A stretch of 12,622 nt of DNA from an uncultured Alistipes sp. (GTDB lineage Bacteria > Bacteroidota > Bacteroidia > Bacteroidales > Rikenellaceae), in the NCBI GenBank assembly GCA_947173915.1, contig CAMWGZ010000019.1, positions 1 to 12,622 on the forward strand, given 5' to 3'. The position numbers were made by a program, and so were the translations under genes. Each line of letters opens with the position of its first letter. Positions within the stretch are counted from its first letter, which is position 1. Shown here piece by piece: positions 1 through 5,801 of the stretch. The notes under the pieces are model-generated. The model was not told where the DNA came from and ran no database searches. It was given only the letters and a program-made list of their open reading frames with translations.

Positions 1-393
1 CTCTCCATGCTGCCCACCGACCACGGGCGCTACCGCTACTACGCCGGAGGCTGCGCCTCCAAGGAGGAGGCCCTCGCCGCTCAGGAGAGGCTGCGCGCAC
101 ACGGGTTCCGCAACCCCGAAATCGTCGTCTGGTACGACGGAGCCTACACCAACCTGAGCCGCACGCCCGAAGCGGCGGCCGCTTTCCGCATCGAAATATC
201 GGGCGAGGAGGGCCTCCCCGAGCGGGTGCGGCAGACGCTCCTGCGAGAAGCTCCCGAGTGCGAACTCTCCCGCGCGGGCGATCTGTTCGTCGCGGGCCGC
301 TTCGACGACCGGACGACCGCCGAACGCGTCGCCGCCGCCCTCCGCGAGGCCGCGCCGCAGCTGCAAATAAAAGTGACGGAAACCGCCCCTTGA
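1..393 (+). CDS. SPOR-domain protein, C-terminal part (5' end outside window)
   Basis: The frame is open from the first base of the window, so the ATG at 7 is probably internal and this is the C-terminal part of a longer protein. Two SPOR-like segments are visible. The first begins near GRYRYYAGGCASKEEALAAQ and contains the alternation of helix (SKEEALAAQERLRAHGF) and strand (PEIVVWYDG) expected of such repeats. The second is around SRAGDLFVAGRFDDRTTAERV, ending in a short strand QIKVTE. SPOR domains bind glycan strands stripped of stem peptides and place envelope proteins in the periplasm. In Bacteroidetes they often sit at the C-terminus of cell-envelope or OmpA-like proteins. The gene ends 44 bases before nfeD on the same strand, so it may be read into the nfeD-floA pair. 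What lies N-terminal cannot be told from this window. Confidence 0.7.
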   Translation, partial: LSMLPTDHGRYRYYAGGCASKEEALAAQERLRAHGFRNPEIVVWYDGAYTNLSRTPEAAAAFRIEISGEEGLPERVRQTLLREAPECELSRAGDLFVAGRFDDRTTAERVAAALREAAPQLQIKVTETAP

Positions 394-396
394 TCG

Positions 397-437
397 CTTT
401 TTTTTCGTATCTTGTCCGAAAATAAACGCACACACGC
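397..437 (+). promoter_or_regulatory. possible weak promoter / leader of nfeD-floA
   Basis: A T-rich run is followed by TATCTTG at 408-414, one T short of the Bacteroidetes -7 consensus TAnnTTTG. The nearest TTG (390-392) lies only 15 bases upstream, too close for a standard -33 element, so the match is weak. The spacer also resembles 'cgtatctttgtcc' at the proven-looking promoter at 4072-4084. Read-through from the SPOR gene is an equally good explanation of expression. Confidence 0.3.
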
Positions 438-914
438 ATGTTACTCATCCTTCTGCTCATCCTTTTGGGACTGCTTTTCCTGGTCGCCGAACTCGTCCTG
501 CTCCCGGGCATCTCGATAGGCGGCATCCTCGCCCTGATCTGCGACGGATGCGCGATCTACATCGCCTTCCGCGAGGGCGGCCCGAGCGCCGGGAGCCTGG
601 TCATCGCCGCCATCCTGCTGCTTTCGCTCGTCACGACGATCCTCGCCCTGCGCCGCAAGACCTGGCAGCGCTTCTCGCTGCACCAGAAGATCGAATCGTC
701 GAGCATGCCCGACCCGGAGCGCCAGGGCGTAAGCCTCGGCGACGAAGGCACCGCCCTCTCGCGCCTGGCCCCGATGGGCAAGGTCTCGATCGGAGGCCGC
801 ATCTACGAGGCCAAGTCGCTCGACAGCTACATCGACCCCCGCAGTTCGGTCGAGGTGGTCGGATTCGAGAATTTCAACATCATCGTCCGCAAGAAACAAA
901 TGTCAAACCAATAA
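438..914 (+). CDS. NfeD-like membrane protein (short form), partner of FloA
   Basis: This 158-residue protein is the short, protease-free form of the NfeD family. Residues 1-23, about 25-44 and 53-71 are three hydrophobic membrane segments (MLLILLLILLGLLFLVAELV opens the first). A basic segment RRKTWQRF follows. From about residue 98 to 153 there is a small beta-rich domain (GDEGTALSRLAPMGKVSIGG, then SSVEVVGFENFNIIVRK) that matches the OB-fold NfeD C-terminal domain. NfeD proteins are encoded beside SPFH/flotillin genes and are thought to help assemble or anchor them in the membrane. Here the stop is followed 9 bases later by floA, which fits one transcript and a joint role. The start at 438 places the first membrane segment directly at the N-terminus. 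No defect is seen. The exact biochemical function of short NfeD proteins is not settled. Confidence 0.88.
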   Translation: MLLILLLILLGLLFLVAELVLLPGISIGGILALICDGCAIYIAFREGGPSAGSLVIAAILLLSLVTTILALRRKTWQRFSLHQKIESSSMPDPERQGVSLGDEGTALSRLAPMGKVSIGGRIYEAKSLDSYIDPRSSVEVVGFENFNIIVRKKQMSNQ

Positions 915-923
915 TCGAAAAAG

Positions 924-1889
924 ATGGAAATAGGACTCATCGCTCTGATCGTCTTCGTGGCGCTCATCGCCGTCTGGCTGATCTTCTACTTCATTCCCGT
1001 CGGACTGTGGTTCTCGGCTCTCGTCTCGGGTGTCCGCATCAGTCTGCTTCAGCTCATCCTCATGCGCTGGCGCAAGGTGCCCCCCTCGACGATCGTCTCG
1101 TCGATGATCGAAAGCTCGAAGGCGGGGCTGGAGCTTAACCCCAACGAACTGGAGGCCCACTACCTGGCCGGCGGCAACGTGACCAACGTGGTGCACGCCC
1201 TCGTGTCGGCCCAGAAGGCCAACATCATGCTCGACTTCAAGATGGCCACGGCGATCGACCTGGCCGGCCGCGACGTGTTCGAAGCGGTGCAAATGTCGGT
1301 CAATCCCAAGGTCATCAACACCCCGCCGGTGGCCGCCGTGGCCAAGGACGGCATCCAGCTCATCGCCAAGGCGCGCGTCACGGTGCGGGCCAACATCAAG
1401 CAGCTGGTCGGCGGTGCGGGCGAGGAGACCGTGCTGGCCCGTGTGGGCGAAGGCATCGTCTCGTCGATCGGTTCGGCCCAGTCGCACAAGATCGTGCTGG
1501 AGAATCCCGACTCCATCTCGCGCGTGGTGCTCGAAAAGGGACTCGACGCGGGCACGGCCTTCGAGATCCTCTCGATCGACATCGCTGACATCGACGTGGG
1601 CAAGAACATCGGCGCCCAGCTCCAGATGGACCAGGCCGAGGCCGACAAGAACATCGCCCAGGCCAAGGCCGAGGAGCGCCGCGCGATGGCCGTAGCACTC
1701 GAACAGGAGAACCGCGCCAAGGCGCAGGACGCACGGGCCAAGGTGATTCTGGCCGAGGCGGAGATTCCGCTGGCGATGGCCGAGGCGTTCCGCAGCGGCA
1801 ACCTGGGCATCATGGACTACTACAAGATGAAGAACATCATGGCCGACACCACGATGCGCGAGACGATCGCCCGGCCCGACAAGAAATAG
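924..1889 (+). CDS. floA: flotillin-like protein FloA
   Basis: This 321-residue protein matches the FloA (YqfA / UPF0365) family nearly end to end; the family is about 330 residues. Residues 3-29 are a hydrophobic membrane-inserted stretch with an aromatic-proline centre ([17 protein letters not shown]). Family-typical blocks follow: [56 protein letters not shown] and [19 protein letters not shown]. The SPFH-like core ends with [18 protein letters not shown]. From about residue 235 to 290 an Ala/Glu/Lys/Arg-rich heptad segment ([19 protein letters not shown]) should form the coiled coil used for oligomerisation. FloA builds membrane microdomains that gather signalling and secretion proteins. 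It follows nfeD by 9 bases, the usual arrangement for this pair. A long palindrome at 1912-1947 lies 22 bases past the stop and could end the transcript. Confidence 0.96.
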   Translation: MEIGLIALIVFVALIAVWLIFYFIPVGLWFSALVSGVRISLLQLILMRWRKVPPSTIVSSMIESSKAGLELNPNELEAHYLAGGNVTNVVHALVSAQKANIMLDFKMATAIDLAGRDVFEAVQMSVNPKVINTPPVAAVAKDGIQLIAKARVTVRANIKQLVGGAGEETVLARVGEGIVSSIGSAQSHKIVLENPDSISRVVLEKGLDAGTAFEILSIDIADIDVGKNIGAQLQMDQAEADKNIAQAKAEERRAMAVALEQENRAKAQDARAKVILAEAEIPLAMAEAFRSGNLGIMDYYKMKNIMADTTMRETIARPDKK

Positions 1890-1911
1890 AGATCCGCAAA
1901 GCAAAAGAGCA

Positions 1912-1947
1912 ACCGTCCCCGCATATCGGCCGATATGCGGGGACGGT
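1912..1947. terminator. perfect 36-bp palindrome after floA, candidate (bidirectional) terminator
   Basis: The 36 bases are an exact inverted repeat with no spacer: the left half starts ACCGTCCCCGCATATCGG and the right half is its complement. As RNA it would form a hairpin of about 16 GC-rich pairs with a 4-base loop. On the + strand there is no T-run after it (GCCGAAATG). On the - strand it is followed by TGCTCTTTTGCTTTG, closer to an intrinsic terminator, yet no - strand gene ends here. It starts 22 bases after the floA stop and sits 72 bases before the acetyltransferase start. A terminator is the simplest reading. A dyad this perfect could also be a protein-binding operator. Confidence 0.65.
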
Positions 1948-2019
1948 GCCGAAATGCAGCGGCCGAAAGCTCCGCTTCGCAGCCGCCCGTCACAGACTTT
2001 TCCTTATTACACCCTACGC

Positions 2020-2874
2020 ATGACGATAAAATCTTTGGAAAACTGCCCGTTCGACACCCTGTTCGAGGCCTTTTCCGCAGCTTTCTCCGACTACAACCGC
2101 CAATGGGATGCCGCCCAACTGCGGGCGATGCTCGCACGACGGGGCTTCGACCCGGCCCTCTCGTTCGCCGCCTACGACGACACCGGCCGGATCGCCGCCT
2201 TCACACTCAACGGCATCGGCAGCTTCAACGGCAGACGCACGGCCTACGACACGGGGACCGGGACACGGCAAGCGTACCGGGGCCGGGGACTCGCCGCCGA
2301 GATCTTCCGCCACGCCCTACCCCGACTCGCCCGGTACGGCATCCGGCAATATCTGCTGGAGGTGCTTCAGGAGAACAAAGCCGCCGTGTCGGTCTATCGC
2401 GGACTCGGATTCGAGGTCTCGCGCGAATTCGACTATTTCGTCCGGCCGAATGGCGAAATTACCGGCTGCGACCTGCCCCGCACCTCCCCTTTCCGCCTCG
2501 TCCCCACCGCCGCAGCCCCGGACGGGGAGCTGCTCCCGTTCGGAGATTTCCGCCCCTCGTGGCAGAACAGCGACGACTCGATCCGCCGGGCGGGGAAAGA
2601 GATGGTCGGATACGACATCCTGACCGGCAGCCGGACGATCGCCCGCATGTTCTTCGAACCCGCCTCGGGCGACATCGCCTGGATCGCCGTGGCCCCGGAG
2701 TTTCGCCGGAGGGGAGTCGCCACCCTGCTGCTGCGGCAAGCCCTCGAATCGAACCGCAGCGACTCGATCCGGGTAATCAATACGGAGTCCGCATGCGATT
2801 CGATCCGCGGATTCCTGGAGGCGAAGAACATCTTCCCGTGCGGCCGGCAGTTCGAGATGACGCTGCAAATCTAA
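2020..2874 (+). CDS. tandem-domain GNAT family N-acetyltransferase
   Basis: From the ATG at 2020 the protein has 284 residues (MTIKSLENCPFDTLFEAFSA). An upstream ATG at 1954 in the same frame would add 22 basic, low-similarity residues and is less likely. Two GNAT folds lie in tandem. The first (about 1-145) has the acetyl-CoA pyrophosphate loop QAYRGRGLA at residues 84-92, followed by the helix and the typical LEVLQENKAAVSVYRGLGFE. The second (about 190-284) has the loop APEFRRRGVATLL around residues 226-237 and ends in a short strand. GNAT enzymes move the acetyl group of acetyl-CoA to amines on small molecules, peptides or proteins; the substrate cannot be predicted here. Neither loop looks damaged, so both domains may bind acetyl-CoA. 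I see no clear promoter in the 72 bases between the palindrome and the start. The gene converges with the CDGSH gene. Confidence 0.88.
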   Translation: MTIKSLENCPFDTLFEAFSAAFSDYNRQWDAAQLRAMLARRGFDPALSFAAYDDTGRIAAFTLNGIGSFNGRRTAYDTGTGTRQAYRGRGLAAEIFRHALPRLARYGIRQYLLEVLQENKAAVSVYRGLGFEVSREFDYFVRPNGEITGCDLPRTSPFRLVPTAAAPDGELLPFGDFRPSWQNSDDSIRRAGKEMVGYDILTGSRTIARMFFEPASGDIAWIAVAPEFRRRGVATLLLRQALESNRSDSIRVINTESACDSIRGFLEAKNIFPCGRQFEMTLQI

Positions 2875-2950
2875 GCGATCCGGACAACGGCATGCACCGC
2901 CGGAATCTTCGCCCCGCAGTGGCGGAACCGAAGCTGCGGCCGACAAGACA

Positions 2951-2976
2951 CGGCGGCAAAAGCTATTTCGCCGCCG
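2951..2976. other. hairpin over the end of the CDGSH gene
   Basis: CGGCGGC at 2951-2957 pairs with GCCGCCG at 2970-2976, and the inner AAA/TTT extends the stem past one mismatch. The hairpin covers the stop codon (2963-2965) of the - strand CDGSH gene and lies 76 bases past the stop of the + strand acetyltransferase. No strong T-run follows on either strand, so a terminator role between the two convergent genes is only a guess. The 88-bp gap 2875-2962 shows no better terminator. Confidence 0.3.
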
Positions 2977-3736
2977 CCGAGCGGGGAAGGGTCTCGCCCT
3001 CGGGTTCGCCCTTCAGCTCGTCGCGCCATCGGGCCGCGACGTGGGAGCCGTCGCAGTAGGGCTTGTTGCCCGAGCGGCCGCAGCGGCACAGCACCGCCCG
3101 GTTGCGCACCTCGAAGGCGCCGCCGTCCTCGCGCCGGATCTCGATTCCGCCGCGCACCCACAATCCGCCGCTGACCCCGAGCGCGGGATCCTCGATCAGC
3201 CCCAGGCTCGGCTCGAAACGGAACTCGTAGGGCCGTCCGGTGCGGTTGTCCCAGGCCGTGAGGCGGGCGCTCGGACAGAGCGATGCCTCCCGCACGGCCT
3301 GCTTCCGGTTGCCGGGCAGCGCATCCTTTTCGGTCAGCTCCCAGACTCCCCCGCCGGGATGGCAGAAGCGTGCGAAGACGCAATATTTCTCGTTGTCGTG
3401 GAGCGTGATGCGCTCTCCGGCAGTAATCGTCGCATGCGCCGACATGCGCTCCGGCGGCGACGTGACCGCCGGCTCCCAGTCGGCCCGAAGATGGGTCCCG
3501 TCGCAATAGGGCTTGTCCGCCGAACGGCCGCAGCGGCAGAGCGCCGTCGGCTCCCGGTCGGTCGGGAAGGCGGCTCCCCGGCGGAAACACCAGCTCTCCC
3601 CCGCGGCATCGGGCACGATGAACTGCATGGCCAGGGGAGGATGTCCGAAGACGAGATAGGGTCCCTTGTCGGTTACCGTGATGGAAACGGCTGTTTCGGA
3701 GGCCCGCTTCCCGGCCTCGTTTTTCAATTCGCTCAT
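2963..3736 (-). CDS. double CDGSH iron-sulfur protein
   Basis: This 257-residue protein has two complete CDGSH motifs of the type CxC-x8-C-x3-H, each binding one [2Fe-2S] cluster through three Cys and one His. The first is CRCGRSADKPYCDGTH (C67, C69, C78, H82) and the second CRCGRSGNKPYCDGSH (C217, C219, C228, H232). Between them is a conserved middle region with ITLHDNEKYCVFARFC (C119, C125), LCPSARLTAWD (C154) and PSLGLIEDPALGVSGGLWVR. I recognise this layout from bacterial multi-domain CDGSH proteins, and the three middle cysteines recur in that family, so a further metal site is possible. CDGSH proteins act in redox sensing, electron transfer or cluster transfer, but the role of this bacterial type is unknown. 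No signal peptide is seen, so it should be cytoplasmic. The gene stands alone and is divergent from the repeat-promoter region and the lipoprotein gene. Confidence 0.92.
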   Translation of the reverse strand: MSELKNEAGKRASETAVSITVTDKGPYLVFGHPPLAMQFIVPDAAGESWCFRRGAAFPTDREPTALCRCGRSADKPYCDGTHLRADWEPAVTSPPERMSAHATITAGERITLHDNEKYCVFARFCHPGGGVWELTEKDALPGNRKQAVREASLCPSARLTAWDNRTGRPYEFRFEPSLGLIEDPALGVSGGLWVRGGIEIRREDGGAFEVRNRAVLCRCGRSGNKPYCDGSHVAARWRDELKGEPEGETLPRSAAAK

Positions 3737-3754
3737 ATACTATACTTCATCTAT

Positions 3755-3785
3755 CGACGTTATGTTCCGGTGTTACCGACCGCAA
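3755..3785 (-). promoter_or_regulatory. weak candidate promoter of the CDGSH gene
   Basis: Read on the - strand, TTG (3783-3785) is followed after 20 bases by TAACGTCG (3755-3762), a partial match to the Bacteroidetes -7 box TAnnTTTG. The spacing is right and the box lies 19 bases before the start codon. Two of the three central Ts are missing, so confidence is low. No other candidate is visible in this gap. Confidence 0.3.
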
Positions 3786-3825
3786 TAATCGTTCCCGCGG
3801 ACGGTTTATCCGGAGGGAAACTGCG

Positions 3826-3864
3826 GAGGCATGTTTTTTGCCTCTTCGGCTGCGCTCGGACACG
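3826..3864 (+). repeat. possible degenerate fourth copy of the promoter hairpin repeat
   Basis: A small hairpin (GAGGCA at 3826-3831 pairing with TGCCTC at 3839-3844) is followed by TTCGGCTGCGCTCGGA, which resembles the hairpin-plus-tail order of the three units downstream. It lacks the TATCTTTG box. It is read here as a decayed copy, which is an inference from order and partial likeness only. Confidence 0.35.
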
Positions 3865-3868
3865 CCTC

Positions 3869-3931
3869 AGATACTTCGCCTCGGCAAAACACAAGCGGAC
3901 TTGCTTTTGCCCTCGCTTATTCGTACCTTTG
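3869..3931 (+). repeat. promoter-carrying palindromic repeat, unit A
   Basis: This 63-bp unit has outer arms AGATAC (3869-3874) and GTACCT (3923-3928) and an inner hairpin, GCAAAA..CAAG cgga CTTG.TTTTGC (3884-3910). The TTG in the right inner arm (3901-3903) is 20 bases from TACCTTTG (3924-3931), a full match to the Bacteroidetes -33/-7 promoter on the + strand. A 10-base linker GCTTCGCCTT (3932-3941) joins it to unit B. Confidence 0.8.
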
Positions 3932-3941
3932 GCTTCGCCTT

Positions 3942-4005
3942 AGATATTTCGCCTCAACAAAACGCAAACATGTTTGGTTTTGTATTCGGCTTATGCGTAT
4001 CTTTG
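3942..4005 (+). repeat. promoter-carrying palindromic repeat, unit B
   Basis: This 64-bp unit has outer arms AGATAT (3942-3947) and GTATCT (3997-4002). Its inner hairpin at 3958-3982 pairs CAAAA.CAAAC with GTTTG.TTTTG around AT. TTTG (3973-3976) is 21 bases before TATCTTTG (3998-4005), again a complete promoter match on the + strand. The linker to unit C (4006-4015) is identical to the A-B linker. Confidence 0.8.
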
Positions 4006-4015
4006 GCTTCGCCTT

Positions 4016-4081
4016 AGATACTGCGCCTCGGAAAAAATGCAAGCGGGCTTGCTTTTTTCGCTCGGCTTATGCGTATCTTTG
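4016..4081 (+). promoter_or_regulatory. repeat unit C, the proximal promoter of the FISUMP lipoprotein gene
   Basis: This 66-bp unit has outer arms AGATAC (4016-4021) and GTATCT (4073-4078). Its inner hairpin (4031-4059) pairs GAAAAAA.GCAAGC with GCTTGCTTTTTTC around GG. The TTG at 4049-4051 lies 22 bases before TATCTTTG (4074-4081), matching the Bacteroidetes primary sigma-factor promoter. The -7 box ends 35 bases before the ATG at 4117, giving a leader of roughly 28 bases. Units A and B would give longer leaders, containing the downstream hairpins. Confidence 0.78.
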
Positions 4082-4116
4082 TCCCGACAGATACATAGAC
4101 CATAGCAAGTTTGATT

Positions 4117-5541
4117 ATGACAAACAGAATTTCATCCCGTCTGCTCCTCTGCCTCGCAACCGCGATCGCAGCGATCGTCGCCTCGTGCAATAAAAACGAC
4201 GGTCCGATCGGCACCCTCGCCTTCGCACGGAACGTCTGCCTGATCGAGAAGGCGGGCGGTACGGCCTCCGTCGAATTTACGGCCGTCAATATCGTCGCCG
4301 TCGCGCTCTCGGACATCCCCTCGGGCTGGACCGTCACGGCCGACCTGACGACGCACCGCGTGGAGATAACCGCCCCGGCCGCCGGAGCCGAAGAGGCGGT
4401 GCAGGAGGGGACGCTCAAGCTGACCGGACAGGATACCCGCGGCCATACCCTCACGGCCGAGCTGCGGGTGGGAATCGGCTCCACGATCGACCTCACGGCC
4501 GCACCCTCGAACTGTTACGTGCTCAACCGGGCCGATGCCTACTACTCGATCGACGTGACGCGCAAAGGCGAAAAGGGCGAAGCGATCGACCCGGTAAAGG
4601 TCGATCTGCTCTGGGCGACCTCGCGGAACATGATCGCCAACCTCACGCTCTCGGACGGTGTCGCCTCGTTCCTGCTTCTCTCCGACAAGAAGGGGCAGTT
4701 CATCGAAGGCAACGCCCTGATCGCCGCACTCGACGCAAACGACCGGGTGCTCTGGAGCTGGCACCTCTGGATCACGGAATACGATCCCGAGACCGAATAC
4801 GTTACCTCGGCGGCGGGCGACCGATTCATGACCCGCAACCTGGGAGCCGGAGCCGACACCAACGGCACGACGGAGGAGATTCTCGCCTCCTACGGACTCT
4901 ACTATCAGTGGGGACGGCCCACCCCCCTCATCGGCCCGCAATACTACGACTGCGCCTACGGCATGGACCACGCGATGTTCAACCTGCGCAACAACTTTAC
5001 CTACCTGGACATGGTCGAATCGAGTCCCCTGACCGGCACCGTGGAATATGCGGTAGCCTTCCCGATGAGTTTCATTCTGGGTGTCGAGGCCTCGGGATAC
5101 GACTGGCTCTACTCGGACCACGACAACGAGCTGTGGGGTGCGGTCAAAACGACCTACGACCCCTGCCCCAAAGGGTGGCGCACCCCCGACCGGGATGCTT
5201 TCGCACCGTTCGCGATCGGCGACGAACACGGTGCCGACCGCACCGACGCGCTGCGCATGGCCTACGGCTGGAACCTGACCGACGGTACGATGACCTCCTT
5301 CTTCCTGGGCGGCGGACGACGCAGCGCCCTGCTGGGCGGCATCCAGAACGTCAATACCAACGAAAACCCGCAGCCTTGGATCGGATGCTACTGGACCTGC
5401 GCCCCGGGCGACGGGGAGCTGAGCGCTTCGGCCATGTACTTCACGCTCGACACGGAGGATGCTTCGCACAGCGAATTCAAGCCCCGGGTGGACTACCACA
5501 GAGCCAACGGCTTCCAGCTCCGCTGCGTCAAAGAACAGTAA
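4117..5541 (+). CDS. FISUMP-domain lipoprotein with Ig/BACON-like N-terminal domain
   Basis: The ATG at 4117 is chosen over the TTG at 4111, giving 474 residues. Residues 1-23 form a lipoprotein signal ending in VAS-C24, so the protein should be lipid-anchored in the outer membrane, probably on the surface (inference). Residues about 35-125 look like an all-beta Ig/BACON-type module (GTLAFARNVCLIEKAGGTAS). A second module from about 130 has the Bacteroidales pattern SNCYVLNRADAYYSIDVTRK and ends with VLWSWHLWITEY. From about residue 229 to the end is a FISUMP domain (Fibrobacter succinogenes major paralogous domain), shown by FMTRNLGA, GLYYQWGRPTPLIG, YDPCPKGWRTPD (C350) and the terminal NGFQLRCVKE (C470). 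The two late cysteines may pair. FISUMP proteins are abundant surface proteins of gut Bacteroidetes with no proven biochemical role. The gene is single, with three tandem promoter repeats upstream and a clear terminator downstream. Confidence 0.9.
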   Translation: MTNRISSRLLLCLATAIAAIVASCNKNDGPIGTLAFARNVCLIEKAGGTASVEFTAVNIVAVALSDIPSGWTVTADLTTHRVEITAPAAGAEEAVQEGTLKLTGQDTRGHTLTAELRVGIGSTIDLTAAPSNCYVLNRADAYYSIDVTRKGEKGEAIDPVKVDLLWATSRNMIANLTLSDGVASFLLLSDKKGQFIEGNALIAALDANDRVLWSWHLWITEYDPETEYVTSAAGDRFMTRNLGAGADTNGTTEEILASYGLYYQWGRPTPLIGPQYYDCAYGMDHAMFNLRNNFTYLDMVESSPLTGTVEYAVAFPMSFILGVEASGYDWLYSDHDNELWGAVKTTYDPCPKGWRTPDRDAFAPFAIGDEHGADRTDALRMAYGWNLTDGTMTSFFLGGGRRSALLGGIQNVNTNENPQPWIGCYWTCAPGDGELSASAMYFTLDTEDASHSEFKPRVDYHRANGFQLRCVKEQ

Positions 5542-5579
5542 GCCCCGCGGAAGTTAATCGCCTTCCCGGCTACAACGAA

Positions 5580-5606
5580 AAATCGCCCGCATGAAGCGGG
5601 CGATTT
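5580..5606 (+). terminator. intrinsic terminator of the FISUMP lipoprotein gene
   Basis: An 11-bp perfect stem, AAATCGCCCGC (5580-5590) with GCGGGCGATTT (5596-5606), closes a 5-base loop ATGAA, 38 bases after the stop. It is preceded by an A-run and followed by TTTCCGTT on +. On - it is followed by TTTCGTTG, so it may work in both directions. Confidence 0.8.
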
Positions 5607-5652
5607 CCGTTACGGCTTCCCCGCTGCAGACAGCCCCGGAAAGCGGCAAGCA

Positions 5653-5726
5653 GGGAATGACGCGCAGGGAATGACGCTTCCGGGAATGACGCTTCCGGGA
5701 ATGACGCTTCCGGGAATGACGCTTCC
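5653..5726. repeat. 15-bp tandem repeat between convergent genes
   Basis: Four exact head-to-tail copies of GGGAATGACGCTTCC occupy 5667-5681, 5682-5696, 5697-5711 and 5712-5726. They are preceded by a diverged 14-base copy at 5653-5666. Each unit carries a short GGAA..TTCC dyad. The array lies between the terminators of the lipoprotein gene and the porin-like gene and shows no plausible start or gene. Confidence 0.92.
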
Positions 5727-5735
5727 GGGAGACGG

Positions 5736-5770
5736 AAAGGCCGGCCGCGGAACGATCCGGGCCGGCCTTT
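5736..5770 (-). terminator. intrinsic terminator of the beta-barrel protein gene
   Basis: An 11-bp stem, AAAGGCCGGCC (5736-5746) with GGCCGGCCTTT (5760-5770), has an extra inner CGG/CCG pairing. Read on the - strand it starts 31 bases after the stop of the beta-barrel gene and is followed by TTTCCGTC. Confidence 0.75.
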
Positions 5771-5801
5771 GGTCGGTATGACGATTCGGGAAAAACCGGG
5801 A

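Noticed and set aside
3041..3943. A 300-codon + strand frame opposite the CDGSH gene
   Set aside because: The - strand frame encodes two exact CDGSH motifs; the + frame has no domain likeness and runs on into the repeats.
3869..4081. The hairpin repeats as a CRISPR array or invertible promoter switch
   Set aside because: The units are similar along their whole length with a constant 10-base linker, so there are no unique spacers. All three promoters face the same way, and no recombinase gene or long flanking inverted repeats are visible in the window.
4089..4094. A further AGATAC in the leader of the lipoprotein gene as the start of another repeat unit
   Set aside because: No inner stem, linker or GTATCT partner follows before the ATG, so a six-base match is likely chance.
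3831..4193. A 120-codon open frame running through the hairpin repeats
   Set aside because: Its sequence is just the translated repeats (recurring Leu/Arg/Phe/Ala blocks), it has no recognisable domain, and it overlaps the promoters and start of the lipoprotein gene.
5653..5726. The 15-bp direct repeats as a CRISPR array
   Set aside because: Units are head to tail without spacers, and there are no cas genes.
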